Source: Marinimicrococcus flavescens (GTDB lineage Bacteria; Pseudomonadota; Alphaproteobacteria; Geminicoccales; Geminicoccaceae). Taken from it: a stretch of DNA of 64,000 nucleotides. Where the stretch lies: assembly GCA_029211145.1 (NCBI GenBank), contig JARGEQ010000051.1, positions 1-64,000 of the forward strand, in the 5' to 3' direction. A model generated the notes under the pieces. That model searched no databases. It was not told where the DNA came from and was given only the letters and a program-made list of their open reading frames with translations. How positions within the stretch are numbered: the stretch's first letter is position 1; each line of letters begins with the position of its first letter. Of the stretch, positions 43,136 to 51,825 are shown piece after piece. Both the position numbers and the translations under genes were made by a program.

Positions 43136-44998
43136 ATGCATTACGCCACGCTCGCCAGGCGCGCCATTACGGTCTTGGGCGCCACAATGGCGATATTTCA
43201 TCTCTGGGTCGCCTTCACGGGCGCCCTGGATTCGCTGGTTCTGAGGGCGGCCCATCTGGGCTTTGCGCTGGCCCTCGCCTACATGACGCTGCCTGCGTGG
43301 AAGCGCGACCCCGAGCGTGGCCCCGGCATTCTCGACCTGGTCCTGCTGGTCGCAGCGGTGAGCACCGCGCTCTACCCGATCGTCGAACTCGACTATGTCT
43401 ACGGGCGCATGATCTATGTCGATGATCTGCGGCCGGCCGACTGGATCTTCGGCATCGGCATGATCGTCCTCCTCCTGGAGGCGACGCGCCGGGCCCTGGG
43501 CTTCGCCCTGCCGCTGACCGCCCTGTTGTTCGTCGGTTACGCCGTCTTTCTCGCCGACACCGACCCCGCGGTCCTGCTCGAGCAGCTCTACGTCTCGACC
43601 GAGGGCATCTTCGGCATCCCGACCAGCGTGTCGGCCACCTACGTGATGCTCTTCGTGCTGTTCGGCGCGCTCGTCGAGCGCACCGGCACCGGCAAGCTCT
43701 TCATGGATTTCGCCCTGGCGCTGACCGGCCATCGGGTCGGCGGGCCGGCCAAGGTCGCCTGCATCACCTCGGGCCTGTTCGGCACCGTCTCGGGCAGTGC
43801 GGTGGCCAACGTGATGACCACCGGCGCCTTCACCATCCCGCTCATGAAGCGGCTCGGCTACCGGCCGGCTTTCGCCGCCTCGGTCGAGGCGGTGGCCTCG
43901 ACCGGCGGCCAGATCATGCCGCCGATCATGGGTGCCGCCGCCTTCATCATGGCCGAGTTCCTGGGCGTCCCCTACCTGCAGGTAGCCGCCTACGCCCTGA
44001 TCCCCGCCCTGCTCTACTATCTTGCCGTCTATGCCGCGGTGCATTTCGAGGCGCAGCGGACCGGCATGAAAGGCCTGCCCCGCGAGGAGCTGCCGGGGCT
44101 CAAGGAGACCCTGCGCGATCACGGCCATCTGGCGACGCCGCTGGTGGTCGTGCTGGTGACCCTGTTCATGGGGTACAGCGCCGCCTTCGCGGCCCTCTCG
44201 GGCGTGATCAGCGTGATCCCCTCGGCCCTGCTGCGCGCCTCGACCCGCAAATATGTGCGGATCGAGAACATCATCGCAGGCCTGGTCGACGGCGCCCGCA
44301 ACACGATCATGGTGGCGCTGGCCTGCGCCACGGCGGGCATCGTGATCGGCGTGATCTCGCTCACCGGCCTCGGGCTCGACTTCACCAGCCTCGTGGTGGC
44401 GGTCTCGCAGGATACCCTCCTGGTGGCGCTGATCATGACCATGGTGGCCGGCATCATCCTGGGCATGGGGATGCCGACCTCGGCCGCCTACATCATGCAG
44501 GTGGCGCTGCTGGTCCCGGCGCTGGTGAAGCTCGGCGTGCCGCTGCCGGCAGCGCACCTCTTCGTCCTCTACTACGCCATCCTCTCGGCGATCACCCCGC
44601 CGGTGGCGCTGGCCGTCTATGCCGCCAAGGGCATCGCCGGAGGCGGCCTTTGGGAGACGAGCTGGGATTCGGTCAAGCTGGGCTTCACCGGCTACATCGT
44701 GCCCTTCATGTTCGTCTTCGGCCCCTCCCTCCTCATGCAGGGACCGTGGCACCTGATCGCGCTTGCCGCCGCCAGCGCGGTGGTCGGCGTGCTGTGCCTC
44801 GCGGCAGCGCTCGCCGGCTTCTTCAGGGTGCCGCTGGCGCTCTGGCAGCGGGCGATGCTGGCCGGTGCGGCCTTCGTGCTGATCAATCCGGGTCTGGTCA
44901 CCGACCTGATCGGCATCTCCTTGATCGGCGTGGTGCTGGTCTCCTCGCGCCTGCTCCGCCCCGCTGAGGCCGTGGCGGCCCCGGACAGCGGCAGCTGA
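43136..44998 (+). CDS. TRAP transporter permease, fused 4TM/12TM subunits (TAXI type)
   Basis: A 620-residue membrane protein that joins the small DctQ-like and large DctM-like subunits in one chain, the usual form for TAXI systems. The DctM part shows GALVERTGTGKLFMDFALALTGHRVGGPAKVACITSGLFG-type organisation in residues about 180-225, the SGSAVANVMTTGAFTIPLMKR loop, ASTGGQIMPPIMGAAAF and GMGMPTSAAYI. It probably works with both TAXI binding proteins upstream to import an organic anion with sodium or protons. It ends flush against the convergent SGNH hydrolase gene (TGA followed directly by TCA). Confidence 0.94.
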   Translation: MHYATLARRAITVLGATMAIFHLWVAFTGALDSLVLRAAHLGFALALAYMTLPAWKRDPERGPGILDLVLLVAAVSTALYPIVELDYVYGRMIYVDDLRPADWIFGIGMIVLLLEATRRALGFALPLTALLFVGYAVFLADTDPAVLLEQLYVSTEGIFGIPTSVSATYVMLFVLFGALVERTGTGKLFMDFALALTGHRVGGPAKVACITSGLFGTVSGSAVANVMTTGAFTIPLMKRLGYRPAFAASVEAVASTGGQIMPPIMGAAAFIMAEFLGVPYLQVAAYALIPALLYYLAVYAAVHFEAQRTGMKGLPREELPGLKETLRDHGHLATPLVVVLVTLFMGYSAAFAALSGVISVIPSALLRASTRKYVRIENIIAGLVDGARNTIMVALACATAGIVIGVISLTGLGLDFTSLVVAVSQDTLLVALIMTMVAGIILGMGMPTSAAYIMQVALLVPALVKLGVPLPAAHLFVLYYAILSAITPPVALAVYAAKGIAGGGLWETSWDSVKLGFTGYIVPFMFVFGPSLLMQGPWHLIALAAASAVVGVLCLAAALAGFFRVPLALWQRAMLAGAAFVLINPGLVTDLIGISLIGVVLVSSRLLRPAEAVAAPDSGS

Positions 44999-45808
44999 TC
45001 AGCGGCGGCGGGCGTCCCGGACCTCTTTCGAGGCGCCTGCCGCTGCGCTATTCCCTCCGGCCGCGGCCATGGTCGCGGCCTGCTGCCGCGGATCCGGAAA
45101 GAGATCGGCGATCCGCTCGGCCAGGCAGTGATAGCTGGCATCGGTCATGTGCAGGCCGTCGGCGCCGAGCAGCGTCGCCTCGGTGAAGGCGCCGCTCGTG
45201 AGCCAGTGGCGCATCAGCGTGTAGCGCGACAGGACCGGCACCTGAGCAGCCACCGCCACCTCCTTGAGGACCGGCAGGATCGCGGCGATCGATGCATCGC
45301 GACGCACCGCCGGCAGCGGCTGCGGATCGAGCAGCACGAGATCGGCCTTGAGCGCCCGGACCCGCCCGATCCCGTCCATCAATCCCGCACGGATCGTCTC
45401 CGCCGGCACGCCGCGCAGCGCGTCGTTCGTGCCCACTTGCCAGATCACCAGATCCGGGCCATGAGCCGCCACGTCTTCGGCAAAGCGCGCGAGATTGTCG
45501 GCCACCGTCTCGCCACCGACCCCCTCGTTCAGCACCTCGATGCGGGCCTTGGGGAAACGCTGCTCGAGCAGCTGCTCGAGCTGGGCCGGATAGGTGGCCG
45601 AAGGACCCGACGCCCCCACACCCTCGGTGCTGGACGAGCCAATGGCGACAACGGTGAGCGCCCCCTCCTCGAGCAGCGCCGTGCGGCTCTCGGCCAGGGA
45701 GGGAAACGGTCCCCAGCCCGTGGTGGGGGCCGGGCAGTCGCCAGCGCGAGCGGCCGTGGCGCCGAGCAGGAGTGTTGCGGCCGATAATGCCACCAGTCGT
45801 GAGAGCAA
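44999..45808 (-). CDS. Secreted SGNH/GDSL hydrolase
   Basis: A 269-residue protein with a signal peptide (about 1-22, ending ARAGDC). The SGNH blocks are present: block I VVAIGSSSTEGVG with the nucleophile serine, the glycine in LNEGVGGETV, block III GTNDALRG, and block V DGLHMTDASYH with the catalytic Asp/His. Such enzymes deacylate lipids, glycans or peptidoglycan in the periplasm. It is divergent from the OpgC-like acyltransferase gene, so an acyl-modification pair is possible. The C-terminus is Ala/Arg-rich. Confidence 0.88.
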   Translation of the reverse strand: MLSRLVALSAATLLLGATAARAGDCPAPTTGWGPFPSLAESRTALLEEGALTVVAIGSSSTEGVGASGPSATYPAQLEQLLEQRFPKARIEVLNEGVGGETVADNLARFAEDVAAHGPDLVIWQVGTNDALRGVPAETIRAGLMDGIGRVRALKADLVLLDPQPLPAVRRDASIAAILPVLKEVAVAAQVPVLSRYTLMRHWLTSGAFTEATLLGADGLHMTDASYHCLAERIADLFPDPRQQAATMAAAGGNSAAAGASKEVRDARRR

Positions 45809-45998
45809 GCGTGCGACCTCCGGGAAGCGGAGCTTCGAGATCTAGCGAACAAGCCTGCCACACCTGAACAATTTGTCGTCGCCCGCGACGTTCATGATCG
45901 GCGCCGGCCGCACCGGCACCCGCAGGTCGCGCCGCGGAACCGGGTGATCCCATCCGTGTTCCATAGGCGCCCTCGAAGCAGGATCACAGGCACGTAAA

Positions 45999-47204
45999 AT
46001 GAGCGCCACGCCAAACCGTATCGTCCTTCTGGATGGTCTGCGAGGATTCTGCCTCGTGTTCATGATGTTGAGCCATCTTGAATTCAGCGGATTCTATTTC
46101 ATCAAGAATCTGCACTTTGGCGAGCTCGGCTTCGTGCAGAGCGCTCAAGGGTTCATTTTCCTGTCCGGACTACTGGTCGGCCTTATCTTCATGAAGCGTC
46201 ACGAGCGCGCAGGGGCTGCCCAGGTGCGCCGTCGCCTCTGGGGCCGGGCGCTCGAGCTCTATGGCTGGCATATCGGCATCCTGCTGGCGATCCTCGCCCT
46301 GTCCCGCCTGATGCCCGATAGCTGGTTCGTCTGGAACCGCTGGCTGGGCCGCCTCTATGACGGCGGCGATGTCTATGTCGCGGCCGCGGCGGCGCTGCTC
46401 TACCAGCCCTCCTACATGGACATCCTGCCGCAATACATGGCGTATCTGCTGGTCTCGCCACTGCTCATCCAGTTGATCGCCACCGGCCGGGCGGCCTGGG
46501 TGATGGCAGGCTCGGCGGCGTGCTGGCTGGCCGTCCAGCTCGGCGCCCACATGCCGCTGGTGGCGCTGCTCGACGGGCTGTGGATGGGCGGCGCGACCCT
46601 GCAGCCGCGGGCCGCCTTCAACCCGCTGGCCTGGCAGGTGATCTTCGTCTCGGGGCTGGTGGCCGGCGCCCTGGCCGCGCGCGGCGAGCTCCAGCCACGA
46701 CGCCTGCTCGACCCGCAGCGGCCGATGCTCTTTCACCTCGCCGTCGGCGGTCTGGTATTCTTCCTCGCGTGGCGGATGGCGATCACCACCGGCCTGATCG
46801 CCCCCGAGGTGCTCGAACGTTTCCAGGCCTACGAGAACCGCGTCGAGTTCGGCCTCGTGTTCCTGCTGAACTTCGTCGCGCTCGGCTATGCGGTGGCCTG
46901 GCTGCTGGTGGCGGGCCAGCGCTCGGCGAGCTACGGGCTGCGGGTGGGCGCGACGTTGCTGAACCGCCTCCTGAGCCACCCCTTCCTCGTGCTCATCGGC
47001 GGCTACTCACTCCAGGTCTTCGCGTGGCACGTGGTGGCGGTCTATCTCCTGCGACTGGTCGACTGGCATGTGGGGCCCCTGGCCGAGCCCCTGAACTCGC
47101 TGCTCGCCGTGGCCGCCATCGCCAGCCTCGCCCTTCCGGCCCGCTGGCTGGCCTCGCGCGCGCCGACCCGCCTGGCCGATGCGCCGCAGCCCTCGCGCAG
47201 CTGA
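45999..47204 (+). CDS. opgC: OpgC-family membrane acyltransferase
   Basis: A 401-residue inner-membrane protein with about ten hydrophobic helices. The N-terminus (RIVLLDGLRGFCLVFMMLSHLEF) with the conserved DGLRG and histidine is characteristic of the OpgC/acyltransferase-3-like group. OpgC transfers succinyl groups to osmoregulated periplasmic glucans. OpgG/OpgH glucan synthesis genes are not in the window. A 190-base gap with a CGTCGC-CC-GCGACG palindrome (45878-45891) separates it from the divergent SGNH hydrolase. The EEP-family gene follows after 101 bases on the same strand. Confidence 0.85.
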   Translation: MSATPNRIVLLDGLRGFCLVFMMLSHLEFSGFYFIKNLHFGELGFVQSAQGFIFLSGLLVGLIFMKRHERAGAAQVRRRLWGRALELYGWHIGILLAILALSRLMPDSWFVWNRWLGRLYDGGDVYVAAAAALLYQPSYMDILPQYMAYLLVSPLLIQLIATGRAAWVMAGSAACWLAVQLGAHMPLVALLDGLWMGGATLQPRAAFNPLAWQVIFVSGLVAGALAARGELQPRRLLDPQRPMLFHLAVGGLVFFLAWRMAITTGLIAPEVLERFQAYENRVEFGLVFLLNFVALGYAVAWLLVAGQRSASYGLRVGATLLNRLLSHPFLVLIGGYSLQVFAWHVVAVYLLRLVDWHVGPLAEPLNSLLAVAAIASLALPARWLASRAPTRLADAPQPSRS

Positions 47205-47305
47205 GGCCCGCGCCGGCGGAGCCGAAGCACCGCCTCACCCGTTCTGGCCCATGATAGTCTGTTCGTGCGCCCGCCTCCCGCGGGCCGCCAGCCCGGGAGC
47301 CTGCG

Positions 47306-48370
47306 ATGCTGCGCGGCGTGATCTGGATCTTCGCGGCGATCGCCCTCCTCGCCACCCTGCTGCCCGTGACACCCTTCAAGGCATGGTGGGTGCGGGCGTG
47401 GGACTTTCCGCGCGTTCAGGTCGCCTGCCTCATCGTCCTTGTCCTGCTCGCCATGCTGATCTGGCGCCATGGTCTGGGGCTGGTCGAGGCGGTGCTGGCG
47501 GGCCTGCTGGTCCTGGCCCTCGGCCTCCAGCTCGCCCGCATCCTCCCCTACACGCCGCTCTGGTCCAAAGTGGTGGTGGGCTCGGAGGCCGCCGCCGGCG
47601 AGCCCGCACGACGCCTCCGGCTCCTCGCGGTCAATGTCTTGATGAGCAACCGCGAAATCGGCTCCCTACCTCGGGATCTGACCCGCCACGACCCCGATCT
47701 CGTGCTGGCGCTGGAAGTCGACGAGTGGTGGGTGCAGCGTCTCAGCGAGCTATTGCCCGAGCATCAGCACCGGGTGCTGCATCCGCTCGACAACACCTAC
47801 GGCATGGCCCTCTTCTCGCGGCTCGACCTGGTGCACCCGCAGGTGCGCTTCCTGCTGTCGCAGGAGATCCCCTCGATCCGCACCGGCGTGCGGCTGGAGA
47901 GCGGCGAGACGATCACCTTCTACGGCATCCACCCCGAGCCGCCGAGCCCGACCGAGGCCGACAGCTCGCTGCCCCGTGACGCGGAGCTGGTGATGGTCGG
48001 CAAGGAGGCGGCGAAGGAGAGCCGGCCGGTAGTTGTCGCCGGCGATCTGAACGATGTGGCCTGGTCGCACACGAGTCGCCTCTTCACGCGGATCAGCGGC
48101 CTGCTCGACCCGCGGATCGGGCGCGGCTTCTACAGCACCTTCCACGCCGGCTGGCCGGTTCTGCGATGGCCCCTCGACCATGTCTTCCACAGCGACCGGT
48201 TCACGCTGCGCGAGCTGCACCGGCTGCCTGCTTTCGGCTCGGACCATTTCCCGATCTTCATCGCCCTCGACCTCGTACCGGCGGCGGCCGCCATGCAGGA
48301 CGCCGAGGAGGCCGATGAAGAGGACCACCAGGAGGCCGAGGAGACGGTGGAGGAAGCCCGCGAGCCCTGA
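47306..48370 (+). CDS. Membrane-anchored endonuclease/exonuclease/phosphatase (EEP) family protein
   Basis: A 354-residue protein: three N-terminal membrane helices within residues 1-80, then an EEP domain with LLAVNVLMSN, LALEVDEWW (catalytic glutamate), VVVAGDLNDVAWS and the terminal SDHFPIF histidine. Family members hydrolyse phosphodiesters in nucleic acids, lipids or nucleotides; this membrane-tethered form probably faces the periplasm and its substrate is unknown. The C-terminus is a long acidic tail (EEADEEDHQEAEETVEEAREP, about 20 residues). Downstream of opgC on the same strand. Confidence 0.87.
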   Translation: MLRGVIWIFAAIALLATLLPVTPFKAWWVRAWDFPRVQVACLIVLVLLAMLIWRHGLGLVEAVLAGLLVLALGLQLARILPYTPLWSKVVVGSEAAAGEPARRLRLLAVNVLMSNREIGSLPRDLTRHDPDLVLALEVDEWWVQRLSELLPEHQHRVLHPLDNTYGMALFSRLDLVHPQVRFLLSQEIPSIRTGVRLESGETITFYGIHPEPPSPTEADSSLPRDAELVMVGKEAAKESRPVVVAGDLNDVAWSHTSRLFTRISGLLDPRIGRGFYSTFHAGWPVLRWPLDHVFHSDRFTLRELHRLPAFGSDHFPIFIALDLVPAAAAMQDAEEADEEDHQEAEETVEEAREP

Positions 48371-48426
48371 GGACGCCCCCCGGCGCGGACCGCGATCTGC
48401 ACAAGCTCGGCGCCGGTGCGCCTGTC

Positions 48427-49158
48427 TCAGAACAGGCTGCCCTGCCTCTTCGCCGGCGGCTCCTGCTCCTCCTCCCCGCCCGGCCCGGAGCCGGCCGGGG
48501 CGGTCAGGCGGGCGTCGTCATTGCGGGGACTGTTGACGCGGCGCTCCACCTGCCACGCCGCCAGCGCCTCGTCCGGCAGCGGCTCGAGCAGCTCGCCCAG
48601 CAGGGCGGGATCCTCCAGGCCCGGGTCGAGCCATGCCGCGAAGGCCTGCTCGGGCAGCATGACCGGCATCCGGTGATGCAGCGGGCGGATCGCCGGCGAG
48701 GCCGCGGTGGTGAGGATGGCGCAGCTCGTCAGGAGCTCCCCGTCGGCCAGCCGGTTGACCCGCCAGAGCCCGGCGAAGGCCACCGGGCCGCCATCACGGC
48801 GGGTGATGTAGAAGGGCCGGCTGGGGCCGCTCTCCTGCTTTTGCCACTCGTAGAAGCCGTCGGCAGGGATCAGGCAGCGGCCCTTGCGGAACGAGGCGCG
48901 GAACATCGGCTTCTCGGCTGCGGTCTCGGCCCGCGCGTTGATCTGCCGGCCCCGGTCGCCGGCCTCCTTCATCCAGGGCCCCAGCATGCCCCAGCGCATG
49001 AAGACCGCCTCGGGCTCCCCGTCTCTGCCGGCCCGCAGGCTCACGATCTGCGCATCGGGCGTGATGTTCCACGACGCCCGGAAACCCTCGGGCAGCGGCA
49101 CCCCGAACAGGGCGTGAAACTGCGCCGGCGTCACCGAGAGGGCAAAGCGGCCACACAT
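48427..49158 (-). CDS. yedK: SRAP domain protein (YedK/HMCES family)
   Basis: A 243-residue protein that protects abasic sites in single-stranded DNA by covalent crosslinking through its N-terminal cysteine. The key residues are all visible: Cys2 (MCGRFAL), Asn in QINARAET, Glu in PADGFYEWQ and His in HHRMPVML. The C-terminal 30 residues are disordered (PAGSGPGGEEEQEPPAKR) and end with QGSLF at the very last residues, close to the bacterial beta-clamp-binding motif QL(S/D)LF. That would tie it to the replication fork. It lies 3 bases after the APH-AAA gene on the same strand. Confidence 0.93.
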   Translation of the reverse strand: MCGRFALSVTPAQFHALFGVPLPEGFRASWNITPDAQIVSLRAGRDGEPEAVFMRWGMLGPWMKEAGDRGRQINARAETAAEKPMFRASFRKGRCLIPADGFYEWQKQESGPSRPFYITRRDGGPVAFAGLWRVNRLADGELLTSCAILTTAASPAIRPLHHRMPVMLPEQAFAAWLDPGLEDPALLGELLEPLPDEALAAWQVERRVNSPRNDDARLTAPAGSGPGGEEEQEPPAKRQGSLF

Positions 49159-49161
49159 CGC

Positions 49162-50691
49162 TCAGTCCTCCAGGAGCGGGCGCAGCTCGGCTGCGATCGC
49201 ATCCACCGGCCGGCCTGCCGGCACCTCTTGCCAGCCGGCGGCAGGCGTCTCCAGAGCGTTGCGCTGCATCCGCACCACCTCCACCGTTGCATCGGAGGCA
49301 TCGCCGTTGCGTGCTGCCACCCGCGCCTCCAGGACCTCCTCGGGCGCCTCGAGCCAAAGGCCCAGGAACGGCACGCCGGCCTCCTCGGCCACCGCCTCGA
49401 TCTCCCGGCGCTGCTCCGCCAGCCCGTAGACGCCGTCGGCGATCACAGCCCGGCCGGCGCGCAGCAGGAGACCGGCGCGCGCGGCAATCTCGGCGAACAC
49501 ACGCTGCGAAACCTCGGGCCGGTAGGCCTCGGGCGGCAGGCGCTCGGTGGGGGCGCGGCCGAACTGGCGCTTGCGGATGACGTCACTGCGCAGGATCACC
49601 GCGCCGGGCGCCGCGCCGATCCCGGGTGCCAACGCCCGGGCCAGCGAGGTCTTGCCGGTTCCCGAGCGTCCCGCTACCGCCACGAGGCGGGGCGGCGCCG
49701 GCTCGAGGAAGTCCAGGGCCAGCTGCAAATAGGCGTTGGCCTCGGCCACCGCCCGCCGACACGTCTCCTCGTCCTCGGCGAGCCGCACGGTGAAGCCGGA
49801 GATCTTGGCCCGCACGGTGGCGCGCACCGAAAGGAAGAGCGGCAGCAGGGCCAGCCCCTCTTCGTCCGGGACCTCCTCCAGCCAGGCCTGGAGAACGATC
49901 TGCGCCTCGCGGGGCAGGCCCCGATGGATCAGGTCCATCAGCAAAAAACCCAGGTCGTAGAGCAGGTCGACGCAGGCGAACTCCTCGTTGAACTCGATGC
50001 AGTCGAAGAGTGTGGGCCTTCCGTCCAGGAGGACGATGTTGGCGAGGTGCAGGTCGCCGTGGCAGTGGCGCACCCGGCCGGCGGCGCGCCGTGCGTCGAG
50101 AAGCTCCGCGTCGGCCGCCAGGACGGCACGGGTGGCGGCGTTGAGGGCTGCCACCTGTCCGCTGTCCAGCACGCTGCCGGCGAGGCTCTCGAGATCGCCC
50201 GCATTGCCCTCGACCACCTCCTGCATGGCGGCGTGGCCGCCTCGGTCGGGCCGGGGCTCGGCGGCCTCGTGGAAGCACGCGATCCCATGCGCCAGCTCCT
50301 CGAGGAGCTCGCGGGACAGCCCGTGCGCGGCGGCGTGCCGGTCGAGCTGGGCCTCGGAAGGAAAGCGCCGCATGGCGAGCAGCCACTCCACCGGCTCGCC
50401 CGCGCCGTCGAGCGCCAGCCCTCCTTCTGCCTCGCGGGTCACCGGCAGCACCCGCTCGTAGAGGTCCGGGGCGGTGCGGCGATTGAGGCGAAGCTCGTCG
50501 CGCAGGGCGCGCTCGCGCTTGGCGAGGCTCGAGAAGTCCAGAAAGCTGAAGCGGATCGCCCGCTTCATCTTCAAGGCCCGGCCGCCCGCCAGGAACACCG
50601 CGGCGCCGTGCGTGTCCACGCGCTGGACATCCGGCCCCAGCGCCTCATTCTCAAGAAACGCGATGATCTCGTCCTGCGCGTGCTCCGTCAT
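49162..50691 (-). CDS. APH-like kinase fused to AAA/P-loop kinase domain
   Basis: A 509-residue two-domain protein. Residues about 1-320 resemble aminoglycoside phosphotransferase/choline kinase folds, with the catalytic HCHGDLHLANIV and the metal-binding DCIEF. Residues about 330-509 form a P-loop kinase with Walker [11 protein letters not shown] and an adenylylsulfate/zeta-toxin-like lid region. This fusion (COG2187 plus COG0645) is widespread in proteobacteria but has no settled function. It is divergent from cysK, with promoter elements for both directions in the 98-base gap, and is followed by the SRAP gene. Confidence 0.87.
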   Translation of the reverse strand: MTEHAQDEIIAFLENEALGPDVQRVDTHGAAVFLAGGRALKMKRAIRFSFLDFSSLAKRERALRDELRLNRRTAPDLYERVLPVTREAEGGLALDGAGEPVEWLLAMRRFPSEAQLDRHAAAHGLSRELLEELAHGIACFHEAAEPRPDRGGHAAMQEVVEGNAGDLESLAGSVLDSGQVAALNAATRAVLAADAELLDARRAAGRVRHCHGDLHLANIVLLDGRPTLFDCIEFNEEFACVDLLYDLGFLLMDLIHRGLPREAQIVLQAWLEEVPDEEGLALLPLFLSVRATVRAKISGFTVRLAEDEETCRRAVAEANAYLQLALDFLEPAPPRLVAVAGRSGTGKTSLARALAPGIGAAPGAVILRSDVIRKRQFGRAPTERLPPEAYRPEVSQRVFAEIAARAGLLLRAGRAVIADGVYGLAEQRREIEAVAEEAGVPFLGLWLEAPEEVLEARVAARNGDASDATVEVVRMQRNALETPAAGWQEVPAGRPVDAIAAELRPLLED

Positions 50692-50743
50692 GGATCTCCT
50701 TCCGGAATGGGTCGCCCGCGCCTTGCACGGGGAGGTCGCTGGG

Positions 50744-50773
50744 ATTACACCGTTGAGCGTGGCTTTTTCTCAA
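50744..50773 (-). promoter_or_regulatory. Probable promoter of the APH-AAA gene
   Basis: On the minus strand TTGAGA (50773 to 50768), an 18-base spacer, TGTAAT (50749 to 50744); each hexamer matches consensus at five of six. A weaker plus-strand pair for cysK (TTGCAC 50723-50728, 17 bases, TACACC) overlaps it. Confidence 0.45.
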
Positions 50774-50789
50774 TTCCACGGTGACAGCA

Positions 50790-51791
50790 ATGCAAATTCG
50801 ATCCGGTTTCGTGGACCTCGTCGGCAACACGCCTCTCGTGCGCCTGAAGAAGGTCTCGCAGGAGACCGGCTGCGAGATTCTCGGCAAGTGCGAGTTCCTC
50901 AATCCCGGCGGCAGCGTCAAGGATCGCGCCGCCTGGGCGATCATAGAGGATGCCGAGAAAAAGGGCCTGCTCGAGCCGGGCGGCGTGATCGTCGAGGGCA
51001 CGGCCGGCAATACCGGCATCGGCCTCGCCCTCGTGGGCAACACGCGCGGCTATCGCACCGTCATCGTGATGCCCGAGACCCAGAGCCAGGAAAAGAAGGA
51101 CATGCTGCGCCTGGCAGGGGCGGATCTGCGGCTGGTGCCGGCCGTACCCTACAAGAACCCCGACAACTACGTGAAATATGCCGGCAGGCTCGCCGAGGAA
51201 ATGGCGCGAAGCGAGCCCAACGGCGCAATCTGGGCCAACCAGTTCGACAATGTGGCCAACCGCGAGGGCCACTACCGCACCACCGGCCCCGAGATCTGGG
51301 AGCAGACCGGCGGGAAGATCGACGGCTTCACCTGCGCGGTGGGCACCGGCGGCACGCTGGCGGGGGTCGGCATGTTCCTCAAGGAGCGCCGTGCCGGGGT
51401 GCGCATAGCGCTGGCCGACCCGATGGGTGCCGCCCTCTACAATTTCTACAAGAACGGCGAGCTCAAGGCCGAGGGCAGCTCGATCACCGAGGGAATCGGC
51501 CAGGGCCGGATCACCGCCAATCTCGAGGGCGCGCCGGTCGACGACGCCTTCCAGATCCCCGACGAGGAAGCCCTGCCTCTGCTGTTCGATCTCGCGATCG
51601 AGGAAGGGCTGGTGCTGGGCGGCTCCTCGGCGATCAACATCGCCGGTGCGGTGAGGCTGGCCAGGGAGCTGGGCCCGGGCCATACCATCGTCACCATCCT
51701 GTGCGACTATGGCAGCCGCTACCAGAGCAAGCTCTTCAACCCCGCGTTCCTCGCGGAAAAGGGATTGCCGGCGCCGCGCTGGCTGGCCTAA
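50790..51791 (+). CDS. cysK: Cysteine synthase A
   Basis: A 333-residue PLP enzyme that makes cysteine from O-acetylserine and sulfide. The cofactor lysine is in FLNPGGSVKDRAAW, the substrate loop is EGTAGNTGIGLAL, and the phosphate-binding loop is CAVGTGGTLAGVG. EGTAGNTG in place of EPTSGNTG marks the alphaproteobacterial subgroup, whose members may also take other beta-substituents. ATG at 50790 is preferred; a GTG at 50781 would add three residues. It pairs functionally with cysE at 17791, and sseA directly downstream also handles cysteine-derived sulfur. Confidence 0.93.
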   Translation: MQIRSGFVDLVGNTPLVRLKKVSQETGCEILGKCEFLNPGGSVKDRAAWAIIEDAEKKGLLEPGGVIVEGTAGNTGIGLALVGNTRGYRTVIVMPETQSQEKKDMLRLAGADLRLVPAVPYKNPDNYVKYAGRLAEEMARSEPNGAIWANQFDNVANREGHYRTTGPEIWEQTGGKIDGFTCAVGTGGTLAGVGMFLKERRAGVRIALADPMGAALYNFYKNGELKAEGSSITEGIGQGRITANLEGAPVDDAFQIPDEEALPLLFDLAIEEGLVLGGSSAINIAGAVRLARELGPGHTIVTILCDYGSRYQSKLFNPAFLAEKGLPAPRWLA

Positions 51792-51825
51792 GTGCCCCCG
51801 GGGCACCCGCGGAGGCTCGCTGCAA

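Noticed and set aside
41882..44752. Very long minus-strand open frame opposite the TAXI and TRAP genes
   Set aside because: It is antisense to clearly real genes, its translation is His/Arg/Gly-rich without any fold, and such frames are expected from codon bias at this GC content. The same holds for the long open frames opposite glnE (23862-26672) and opposite the dac-rlpA-mltB genes (59993-62902).
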